Assembly: GCA_963838235.1 (NCBI GenBank)
Contig: CAWIQJ010000006.1
Coordinates: forward strand, 434,001-498,000
Origin: JAFECT01 sp963838235
Lineage (GTDB): Bacteria > Pseudomonadota > Alphaproteobacteria > Caulobacterales > Caulobacteraceae
Direction: 5' to 3'
DNA length: 64,000 bases
Within the stretch, counting starts at the first letter, position 1; every line of letters starts with the position of its first letter. The translations under genes and the position numbers were made by a program. The notes under the pieces were generated by a model. It worked only from the letters and a program-made list of their open reading frames with translations, did not search any database and had not been told where the DNA came from. Below, piece by piece: positions 16,626 to 24,149 of the stretch.

Positions 16626-18124
16626 GCGCGCGCCGACGGCGCCTGAACTTCCGCTTCCTGCTCGATCCTCACCGGCGCGGTACTGGCGTTCCGGCTGCTG
16701 GCTGCGGGTCTGATCCACCTGACCGAGGACGAGGCCTACTACCGGATCTGGTCGCTCAGCCCGGCCTTCGGCTACTTCGACCACCCGCCGATGATCGCCT
16801 GGTGGATCTGGCTCGGCCGCCATATCGCCGGCGATGAATCGCTGGGCGTGCGGCTGTTGCCGGTGCTGTCGAGTGCGGTGACCAGCCTCATCGTCTTCGA
16901 CCTGGCCCGGTTGGCGGGGCGGGCGAGCGCGCCGCGGCGCGGGCGGGCGTCTGGTACAACGCCACCCTGCTGGCCGGCGCCGGCGCCATGCTGGCCATCC
17001 CCGACGCGCCGGCCAGTTTGTTCTGGCAGCTTACGATCTGGAGCGTGCTGAAGACCTTCCAGTCGCCCAAGGCCTGGGCCTGGTGGATCGCGGCGGGCCT
17101 GGCGGCGGGGCTCGCGACCATCTCGAAATATTCCGGCCTGTTCCTGGCGCCGGGCGTCCTGCTGGTGATGGCGCTGACCGTGCGCGGCCGCGCGCAATTG
17201 AAGACACTGTGGCCGTGGCTCGCGGCGGTGATCGCGGTCGCGGTGTTCGGCGTGAACCTCGCCTGGAACGCGGAGCATCACTGGCTGTCGTTCGTGAAAC
17301 AGTTCGGCCGCGCCGCGCCGCATCGGCTGACCGCGAACTTCATCCTCGAGTTCATCGCGGGCCAGTTGCTATTACTCAACCCGCTGATCGCGATCTTTGC
17401 AGTGCGCGCTCTGCTCCGAAAGCCGCGCTGGTTCGACCTCGACGGCGCCTGGCTGTTCGCCGCCTTCAGCGCGCCATTCTTCGCCTATCTGTTGCTGCAC
17501 AGCCTGCACGACCGCGTGCAAGCCCACTGGCCCTCGCCGCTCTATCCATCGCTCACAATTTGTGCGGCGCTGGCTGCGGAGAATCTTAAACCGGGCGGCT
17601 GGCTGGCGGGATTCCGTCGCGCAGCGCCAATTCTTGGATTTAGTCTCGCAGCTTTAGCGCTCATGTTTGCTTCGCTGCCTTTCTATTGCCCGCTGCCACT
17701 ACCGGGCGGCGCAAGAGACCCCGGCGTGGAAGTGCGCGGCTGGCCTCAGTTCGGGCGGCGGCTCGACGCGTTGCGCGTGCAGCGCGGCGCCGCTTGGATC
17801 GGCACGGTGAGCTACGGCGAAGCGGCGCAGCTCGGCGCAACGCCACAGGTGAAGGCGCCCGTCATCGAGATTGGCGAACGCGACCGCTACGCGATCCTGA
17901 GTCATCCGCCTATGGCGGATATGTCAAAGCCCGGCGTGGTGCTTGATCTAAAACGACGCCTGACGCTCGCCATGCTCGGCCAGTGTTTCTCGAACGTCAC
18001 CGTCATTGGTGAAATCGACCGCGCTCCCGACCGCCACGCGAAATACGACGTGTTCCTGGTGTCAGGGCCGCGCAAGATCGTCGAAGGCGGTTGCTGGGCC
18101 GGCGACAGCGCGCCCGCCAAATAA
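16622..18124 (+). CDS. GT39 / ArnT-like lipid-linked-sugar transferase (two frameshifts)
   Basis: The gene encodes about 500 residues from a GTG overlapping the upstream stop. It is an inner-membrane glycosyltransferase that uses polyprenyl-phosphate sugars. The first luminal loop carries the catalytic acidic motif (LTEDEAYYRIWS) and the PMT_2 signature YFDHPPMIAWW. Repeated membrane helices and a periplasmic C-terminal domain follow. The reading frame shifts near 16665 and returns near 16920; correcting both joins VFDLARLAGG to ERAAARAGVWYNATLLAG. The start and end frames agree, so the two indels compensate. The substrate (protein, lipid A or a glycan) is not decidable. The upstream enzyme should supply its donor. 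Confidence 0.82.
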
Positions 18125-18147
18125 GCTCGAGCAATCTCGCTTCCCTA

Positions 18148-18621
18148 TCACGAGCCACGAGGCATGCGCAGCCATGGCGACACCGTCCTGACTAAGAACG
18201 CCAGCCAGGTCGGCACGGGCTTGGTGAAACGGCGGTTGATCCAAATGTCATTTTGCCAATCAGAATATCCGAGCAGCTCACCTTCAGCTCGTTCGCGCTC
18301 AGCCGTCCACGGCCCCCCCTGTTGGAGGAGCCCGCGCATGGCATCGATGCGCCACGCCTCACTTGGCGTTGCATACAGTATGGTTTGTAAGGGCATGGGC
18401 GGCTTGCCGCGAAACTCAACATATTCGCATTTAACAAACACGCCTTTGTCGACGTATCGATCAAACACCCTAAGGTATCGGAGGACTGCCGCTGGGAACC
18501 TGCCCTGCACGTCGCGGAAGACCGCCAGCGGCTTTGCACCCCGCAACATGAAGCCAAGTTCGCGGTTTGTGTGAATCGTGTAACCGAGCGCTCGTTCACT
18601 GAGGTGTTTAGGTGTTGGCAT
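18148..18621 (-). CDS. Hypothetical protein, possibly a remnant or small enzyme partner
   Basis: This encodes 157 residues with visibly lower GC than its neighbours. It has no signal peptide and no membrane helix except a weak C-terminal hydrophobic segment (VPTWLAFLVRTVSPWL). It contains conserved-looking patches such as RELGFMLRGAKPLAVFRD and SEAWRIDAMRGLL and several Trp residues. It sits 22 bp downstream of the 2OG oxygenase on the same strand, so co-transcription is likely. Not recognised. Confidence 0.55.
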   Translation of the reverse strand: MPTPKHLSERALGYTIHTNRELGFMLRGAKPLAVFRDVQGRFPAAVLRYLRVFDRYVDKGVFVKCEYVEFRGKPPMPLQTILYATPSEAWRIDAMRGLLQQGGPWTAERERAEGELLGYSDWQNDIWINRRFTKPVPTWLAFLVRTVSPWLRMPRGS

Positions 18622-18643
18622 GAGGGCGCCGGGCGACCGTCGA

Positions 18644-19264
18644 TTAAGCCGCCGCCCCGCGCTTCACCGCCGCCGACACCTTGTGCCTGAACTGCTCCCA
18701 CGCCTTCACCCGACCTGAGGTCACCCAGTTCATCTGGATCGCGCGCCGCGGCCCTTCGTAGGGCAAATGCCCGTGCCAGGATTTTTCTGAGCGTTTGAAC
18801 ACCAGGAGCGTGCCGAAGTTCGGCGGGATTTCCTTGGCGAAGTCGTCGACGCTGTCGCCGCTGTTGAGCAGGCGCAACTTGCCGCCTTCAGTCATCCAGT
18901 CGTCGTTCAGGTACAGCAGCACGGTCAGGATCTTGGTCTTGGAGTCGGTGTGGATTTGGCCGTCCTCGGCGCGGCACTGGCCGCGGGCGGTGAACATGGT
19001 GGGCTTGCCCTTCAGGTCGACGCCGAACTTCTGTTCCAGCGGTTCGCGGAAGGCGTCGGAGTCCAGCTCGGAGATCAGGTCGGCGAAGGCGCCGTCGTAC
19101 TTGAGCGTGGTGAGCGGGAAGGAGCCGGGCTGGGCGATCTGCGGATAGGTCTCGACCACTGCCGCCATGTTCGCGCGCGGCACGAAATCGCGCACCACCA
19201 GGTGCTCGTAGGGCTCGTGCTCGAGCGGCGTGCGGGCGAGGGCGTCGAAATCCAGCAGGGCCAT
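18644..19264 (-). CDS. 2OG-Fe(II) oxygenase family protein
   Basis: The 206-residue protein shows the 2OG oxygenase core: HTD in GQIHTDSKTKILTVLLYLND, an FGTLLVFKRSEKSWHGH strand with the distal His, and the 2OG-binding Arg in GPRRAIQMNWV. It shares the motif order of the oxygenase at 12390 but little else, so they are distant relatives rather than a recent duplication. It is divergent from hpnM with a 135-bp gap that should hold both promoters. The substrate is unknown; similar proteins often lie in surface-glycan loci. Confidence 0.82.
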   Translation of the reverse strand: MALLDFDALARTPLEHEPYEHLVVRDFVPRANMAAVVETYPQIAQPGSFPLTTLKYDGAFADLISELDSDAFREPLEQKFGVDLKGKPTMFTARGQCRAEDGQIHTDSKTKILTVLLYLNDDWMTEGGKLRLLNSGDSVDDFAKEIPPNFGTLLVFKRSEKSWHGHLPYEGPRRAIQMNWVTSGRVKAWEQFRHKVSAAVKRGAAA

Positions 19265-19399
19265 GGGCGGGGCGGCCTCCTTGAGCCTTCAACATATAGC
19301 GCACGACGCAGCCGATCCAATTGCTGGGGCGTTTCCGGTGGTTGTCGGCGCGATGACGAAGCCGATATGCTCGGGTAAGGCAGCCAGGGAAGGCGACAG

Positions 19400-20032
19400 A
19401 TGGTCTCGCACGGTATGCACAAGGCGGCTCTTGGGGCGGTTCTGGCAGGGGCGGCGGTCCTGGCGACGGCGCTGATCGGGACGGTCCCCGCCTCGGCGGC
19501 CAGCGACCCGGCGGCCTCGACCATCGAAACCCTCGACGGCCACACCCTGTCGGTGATGAAGGAGGGCAAGGGCCTGGGCTTCCACGGCCGCTACACGCGG
19601 CTGAAGCCGGTGCTGGAGGCCGCCTTCGACTTGCCGGCCATGACCCGCTTCGCCGTGGGGCCGGGCTGGTCGACCATGACCGAAGCCCAGCACCAGGCCC
19701 TGATCGCGGCCTTCACGCGGATGACGGTCACCACCTACGCCCACAATTTCGACGGCTACAACGGCGAGAAGTTCGAGGTCGGCGCGGTGGACACGCGCCT
19801 CCCCGACAAGGTGGTGCACACCAAGATCATCCCCGCGAGCGGCAAGGCGGTGGACCTGAGCTACCGCATGCGGCTGTCGGGTTCGACCTGGAAGGTGATC
19901 GACGTCTTCTACCAGGGCTCGGTCAGCGAACTGGCGACGCGGCGATCGGACTTCATGGCGACCTTGGCCAAGGGCGGCGAACCGGCGCTGGTGGATCACC
20001 TGAACGCGCTGTCGGACAAGCTGGCGAAGTGA
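19400..20032 (+). CDS. hpnM: HpnM: MlaC-type periplasmic lipid-binding protein for hopanoid transport
   Basis: This is a 210-residue exported protein with a clear signal peptide (about residues 1-33, ending in an ASA type site). The mature part is an MlaC/Ttg2D fold: FHGRYTRLKPVLEAAFDLPAMTRFAVGPGW and MTEAQHQALIAAFTRMTVTTYA, then DGEKFEVG-like and SYRMR strands, then WKVIDVFYQG. Together with the neighbouring HpnN it should carry hopanoids or phospholipids between membranes. The ATG at 19400 follows a good GGGAAGG ribosome site. HpnM and HpnN converge here instead of sharing an operon. Confidence 0.88.
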   Translation: MVSHGMHKAALGAVLAGAAVLATALIGTVPASAASDPAASTIETLDGHTLSVMKEGKGLGFHGRYTRLKPVLEAAFDLPAMTRFAVGPGWSTMTEAQHQALIAAFTRMTVTTYAHNFDGYNGEKFEVGAVDTRLPDKVVHTKIIPASGKAVDLSYRMRLSGSTWKVIDVFYQGSVSELATRRSDFMATLAKGGEPALVDHLNALSDKLAK

Positions 20033-20090
20033 GGGACGTCGCGTTTCCGTAGACCCTGGATTTCATCGAGGCGGCGCGGAAAGCGCAGTG

Positions 20091-20242
20091 CCATGGAACA
20101 CGGAGGAAGAGGAGAAGCGGGAGCGGTCGCGTTTCGAGCGCCAAGACTCCGCGCCGAAGGCGCCTTCAATGAATAGGGCCCGCTACGCGGGCGATTATGC
20201 TGATCCCTTCTCCTCTTTCTCCTCTTCCTCCGTGTTCCATGG
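20091..20242. repeat. 152-bp inverted repeat with perfect 26-bp arms
   Basis: Arms 20091-20116 and 20217-20242 are exact reverse complements and purine/pyrimidine-biased (ccatggaacacggaggaaga and on). A 100-bp centre separates them. The element sits between convergent hpnM and hpnN and resembles a short non-autonomous mobile repeat; it could also serve as a bidirectional terminator. Confidence 0.85.
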
Positions 20243-20309
20243 CGCCGACGTCAGACTTCCCACGGTCGTCAGCCCCAATCTCGCCCGCGCCGCGTGGCCG
20301 ATCTTCTTT

Positions 20310-22913
20310 CTAGATTTCCGCCGTTTCCTTGCGCGGTTCGCCCATCAGGGCGGGTTGGAAGATGAGCGCGGCGACCAGGGTCCAGACCAGGGAGATCATC
20401 AGGATCTTGCCCATGGACGCGGTGCCCGGGTGGCTCGAGGCCCACAGGCTGCCGAAGCCCGTCGCGGTGGTCATGGCGCTGAAGAAGACCGCGCGCGCCA
20501 GGGACGATTCCAACAGGTGCGAGCCGCCGGAACGCCAGGCCATGATGAAATAGATGTGGAAGGCCACGCCGATACCGAACAACAGCGGGAAAGCGATGAT
20601 GTTGGCGTAGTTCAAGGGCTGATTGATCACCACGCAGGTGCCCAGCGTCAGCGCTGCCGTCAGGATGATCGGGGTCATGGTGTAGACCACGTCCTGGACC
20701 TTGCGCAGCACATAGAACAACAACAGCGTGATCGCCGCAAAGGACAGCAGGGCGGCCTCCAGGAAGGCGCCGGTCACCGTGTCGCCGGCCTTCTGCACCG
20801 CGATCGGCGTGCCTGAGGCGTCGGGCGCGACCTTCAGCACCGCCTTGGTGAACTTTTTCAACACCTCGTTGTTGTTGGAGTCGCCGCGTGGCATCACGGT
20901 GATACGCGCACGGCCATCCGCCGTGATCCAGTCGTTGACCAGATCCCTGGGCAGGCTCTGCAGGGTCACCGGTTGCGCGGTCAGCGACTTGCGCAACTGG
21001 TCGAGCAGGACGTTCAGGCCCGGGATCACCGCGTCGGTCGCGCGCTGGCGCACCACGGGCTGGGCGTGGGCGAGCGCAGTCATGACCGCGGCCAGTTTCA
21101 GCGCGTCGTTGGCCGCCGGTCCCGGCTGGTGGGCGGCGGCGTCGCGCAGGTCCTGGGAGGTTGTCTCGAGCGCCTGGACGTTGTCGGCGTCGCTGGGCGC
21201 CGGATCGGTCATGATCGGGTTCAGGGTCAGGTCAACCAGGTTCGACGTGTCGCTGATCATGGCGAGCTTGGCGGCCTGATCGGTCGGCACGAATTTGGAG
21301 AGGGTGATCGTGTCGGACACTTCCGGCAGCTTCGACAGGCGCGCGGCCTCGGCGTCGGCGGCGGCGAGGTTGGGACGCAACAGGCCGACGGTGTTGGGCG
21401 ACTGGTCAGGGTCCTTGAACAGATCGTTGAGCGTCGCCATCGATTCGACCTTGGGGCTGCGCAGGTGCAGCGGATTGAAGTCGAAGCGGGCGAACGGGAT
21501 CAGGGCGATGCCGAGTGCCGAGGCCGCGAAGCCGCCGATCAAGACGGCGCGACGATGCTTCACCAGCCAGTCGTTCACCGGCTCGAGCCGCGCATAGCCG
21601 ACCTCCGCCAGCCGCCCCGTCGGCCGCACCAGCTGCAGCAGCGCGGGCAGCAGGGTCAGGTTCAGCAACAGGCCCACAAACATGCCCAGGCCCGCGATGA
21701 CGCCGAGTTCGGACACGCCGCGATAGGGTGTCGGCAGGAAGGCGAGGAAGCCGACCGCGATGGCGGTGGCGGCCAGCGCCAGCGAGCGACCCACCCCCTG
21801 GCCCGCCGCAATCAGGGCGGCGCCGACCGTATCGTGGTCGAGCTGCTCGGCGCGGTAGCGCACGCTGAACTGAATGCCGAAATCGACGCCGAGGCCGACG
21901 AACAGCGGGATGAAAGCTACCGAAATTACGTTGAAGCGGTGAAAGACGAACAGTCCGATGGCCGCCGCCACCGCGAGGCCCGCGAAGGTGGTCACCAGGA
22001 TGCAGGCGACGATCCGCGCCGAACGCACCGCCAGCCACAGCATCAGCAGGATCATGCCCAGCATGATCGAGCCGATCAGGCCGGCGTTCTGGGCCAGGCT
22101 GCCGAACTCCTCGTCCTCCAGCGGGATGTCGCCGGTCAGGCGCACGCGCATGCCGTGCGCCGCGTCGAGCCCCAGCGCCTTCGCCTTCGCCCGGATCCAG
22201 TCCGACGCCGCCGCGCCCGGCTCCAGCCGTCCGAAATCGAGCTTGGGATGAATCTCCACGAGCGCGCGCAGGTCGCGGTGTTCGGACGTCTGGCCGGAGA
22301 TCAGTTCCCGCCACGAGAAGAACGCGCGCCGGTTCTGTTCGACCTGGCTGAACAGCTGGGTGAAGGCGCGCATCGGCCGATCGAGCTTGCTCAGCTGCGT
22401 CTGGTCGGTCTTCACGCCGGTGAGCGCGATGGAGAGGCTCGAGCACACGCCGCGCAGGCTCGGGTCCGCCGCCAGCGTGCCCATGAACGGCTGCGCGTCG
22501 TCCAGTTGTTGGGTGGCGTCCTTCACCTTGTTGGTGGAGAGGAACAGCAAGCCGTTCTGTTCGAAGAACGGTCCGCCCTCGGGACGACTCACGCGCAGGA
22601 ACAGGTCCGGCCGCGCCGTGACCGCCTCGGTCAGTTTCTGGGCGCCGAGCTGGGCGAGTTCGGGCGTCTGGCCGTCGACCACGGCGACGATGGAGTTGCC
22701 GTTCTGCGGGAAGGCCTTGCCGAAGGCGATCTCGCGCTGGCGCCAGGGCAGCTTGTCGGAGATCAGCTCGCCGGTGTCGCTGGTCATCTTGAAGTGGGTG
22801 ACCGCGAACCAGCCGGCGCCGAAGGCGATCAGCAGGCCCAGGACCGCGACCAGCCAGGCCCGGCGGCTGCAAAACTCGACCAGGGCGCCGATCCATCTCG
22901 CCGTCGCGCTCAT
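20310..22913 (-). CDS. hpnN: HpnN: hopanoid/lipid RND-type transporter
   Basis: The 867-residue protein belongs to the RND/MMPL superfamily, with two sets of six membrane helices separated by large periplasmic loops. The N-terminal helix is WLVAVLGLLIAFGAGWFAV. The first periplasmic domain runs to ~residue 265. The sterol-sensing-like helix block contains FIPLFVGLGVDFGIQFSVRYR, and the second half holds LLFGIGVAFHIYFIMAWR. In Rhodopseudomonas HpnN moves hopanoids to the outer membrane. Length and topology match. The start at 22913 (MSATARWIGALVEF) was chosen for good context. The frame is intact. Together with hpnM and mlaA it forms an envelope-lipid transport neighbourhood; no hopanoid synthesis genes are in the window. 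Confidence 0.92.
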   Translation of the reverse strand: MSATARWIGALVEFCSRRAWLVAVLGLLIAFGAGWFAVTHFKMTSDTGELISDKLPWRQREIAFGKAFPQNGNSIVAVVDGQTPELAQLGAQKLTEAVTARPDLFLRVSRPEGGPFFEQNGLLFLSTNKVKDATQQLDDAQPFMGTLAADPSLRGVCSSLSIALTGVKTDQTQLSKLDRPMRAFTQLFSQVEQNRRAFFSWRELISGQTSEHRDLRALVEIHPKLDFGRLEPGAAASDWIRAKAKALGLDAAHGMRVRLTGDIPLEDEEFGSLAQNAGLIGSIMLGMILLMLWLAVRSARIVACILVTTFAGLAVAAAIGLFVFHRFNVISVAFIPLFVGLGVDFGIQFSVRYRAEQLDHDTVGAALIAAGQGVGRSLALAATAIAVGFLAFLPTPYRGVSELGVIAGLGMFVGLLLNLTLLPALLQLVRPTGRLAEVGYARLEPVNDWLVKHRRAVLIGGFAASALGIALIPFARFDFNPLHLRSPKVESMATLNDLFKDPDQSPNTVGLLRPNLAAADAEAARLSKLPEVSDTITLSKFVPTDQAAKLAMISDTSNLVDLTLNPIMTDPAPSDADNVQALETTSQDLRDAAAHQPGPAANDALKLAAVMTALAHAQPVVRQRATDAVIPGLNVLLDQLRKSLTAQPVTLQSLPRDLVNDWITADGRARITVMPRGDSNNNEVLKKFTKAVLKVAPDASGTPIAVQKAGDTVTGAFLEAALLSFAAITLLLFYVLRKVQDVVYTMTPIILTAALTLGTCVVINQPLNYANIIAFPLLFGIGVAFHIYFIMAWRSGGSHLLESSLARAVFFSAMTTATGFGSLWASSHPGTASMGKILMISLVWTLVAALIFQPALMGEPRKETAEI

Positions 22914-23117
22914 CCGTCCCCGCTGGCCTACGCCCTAGAACGCCGGCGAGGGCCTGGGGGCCCGCGCGCGAATCACAAACTGCCGAAATCAGTGCCCCGG
23001 CCGAGGCCGACCGTCCAGGGCGGCCGGGCTTCGCCGCGGGCTCGGCTGATAAGGGAGGTTGCTTTCCTTCTCAAGGATTTGCGGGCTAATCTCGGGCGAG
23101 GGAAGGTGGAGAACCGC

Positions 23118-24119
23118 ATGCTTCGGTCCGTGGCCGCAGCCGTGCTCCTGGCGGCCAGCCCGGTCGCGGCCCAGGCGGCCGGCCCGCCCGGCGACGCGGA
23201 GGCGCCCGCGACCGTGAACGAAACGGCCCCCCCCGCGCCCGAGACCTCGACCGGCTTCGCCCGGGCCGACCCCTGGGAAAGCCAAAACCGCAAGTTTTTC
23301 AGGTGGAACGAGAAGCTGGACGCCCGCGTCGTGCGGCCCAGTGCCCTGGGCTACCAGCGCCACACCCCCGGCCCGGTGCGCCGGGCGTTGAAGAACTTCC
23401 TGACCAACCTGTCCGAGCCGGTGGTCTTCGCCAACGACGTGCTCCAGTTCCACCCCTACCGTGCCGCGGCGACCGCCTTCCGGTTCGCGGCCAATTCCAC
23501 CGTAGGCCTGGCCGGGATCTTCGACGTGGCCGCCGCTGACGGGGCCGAGCACCATTCGAACGGCTTCGGCACGACCTTGGGGCGCTACGGGGTGCCCGCG
23601 GGGCCTTACGTCTTTCTGCCGGTGCTGGGGCCTTCGACGGTGCGGGACATGGCCGGCGACGTGGTCGACGGCTTCGCCGATCCCTTCACCTGGGCCCGCT
23701 ACGAGAACCGGATCGCCATCACCGCGGGCAAGACCCTGGCCGGCGGCCTGGACACCCGGGCCAGCGCCGACACGGATCTCCAGGCCCTCAACGACACCGC
23801 CACCGACCCCTATGCGAGCCTGCGCTCGGCCTATCTGCAGCACCGCCAGGCCGAGATCGAAGGCGAGCTGGGCGGCAAGGACCGGCCCCTGCCCGACTTC
23901 GACGACACGCCGGTCGCGGCCCCCGCCCCGGCCCCGGCCGACGGGACCAAGCCCGACCCGGAACCCAAGGATGCGCCGCCGGACCCAAAGGTCGGCCCCC
24001 AAGCCAGTGTGGCGCCAGGGCTTCCCGTCGCGGTTTCCGACGTCAGGGCGGCAACCCCGGCTTCAGAAAACGCGGGTCTTTGCGGTACAAGTCTTCAGCA
24101 AGAGCGATCGGGCGCATGA
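23118..24119 (+). CDS. mlaA: MlaA/VacJ family outer-membrane lipid-asymmetry protein
   Basis: This is a 333-residue exported protein. The signal peptide (MLRSVAAAVLLAASPVAAQA) lacks the lipobox Cys found in E. coli MlaA, so it is probably released by signal peptidase I rather than acylated. The VacJ domain is complete: DPWESQNRKFFRWNEKLD, RALKNFLTNLSEPVVFANDVLQ, RFAANSTVGLAGIFDVA, and FGTTLGRYGVPAGPYVFLPVLGPSTVRD. A Pro/Asp-rich tail of about 60 residues follows. MlaA removes mislocalised phospholipids from the outer leaflet and hands them to MlaC-type carriers. It lies divergent from hpnN. The long upstream open frame is antisense to hpnN. Confidence 0.92.
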   Translation: MLRSVAAAVLLAASPVAAQAAGPPGDAEAPATVNETAPPAPETSTGFARADPWESQNRKFFRWNEKLDARVVRPSALGYQRHTPGPVRRALKNFLTNLSEPVVFANDVLQFHPYRAAATAFRFAANSTVGLAGIFDVAAADGAEHHSNGFGTTLGRYGVPAGPYVFLPVLGPSTVRDMAGDVVDGFADPFTWARYENRIAITAGKTLAGGLDTRASADTDLQALNDTATDPYASLRSAYLQHRQAEIEGELGGKDRPLPDFDDTPVAAPAPAPADGTKPDPEPKDAPPDPKVGPQASVAPGLPVAVSDVRAATPASENAGLCGTSLQQERSGA

Positions 24120-24149
24120 CGCACCGGCCAGCAAAGAGGGGATAGTGTG

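Noticed and set aside
20973..23117. Long N-terminal extension of the MlaA frame
   Set aside because: It runs antisense through hpnN; the ATG at 23118 begins a proper signal peptide.
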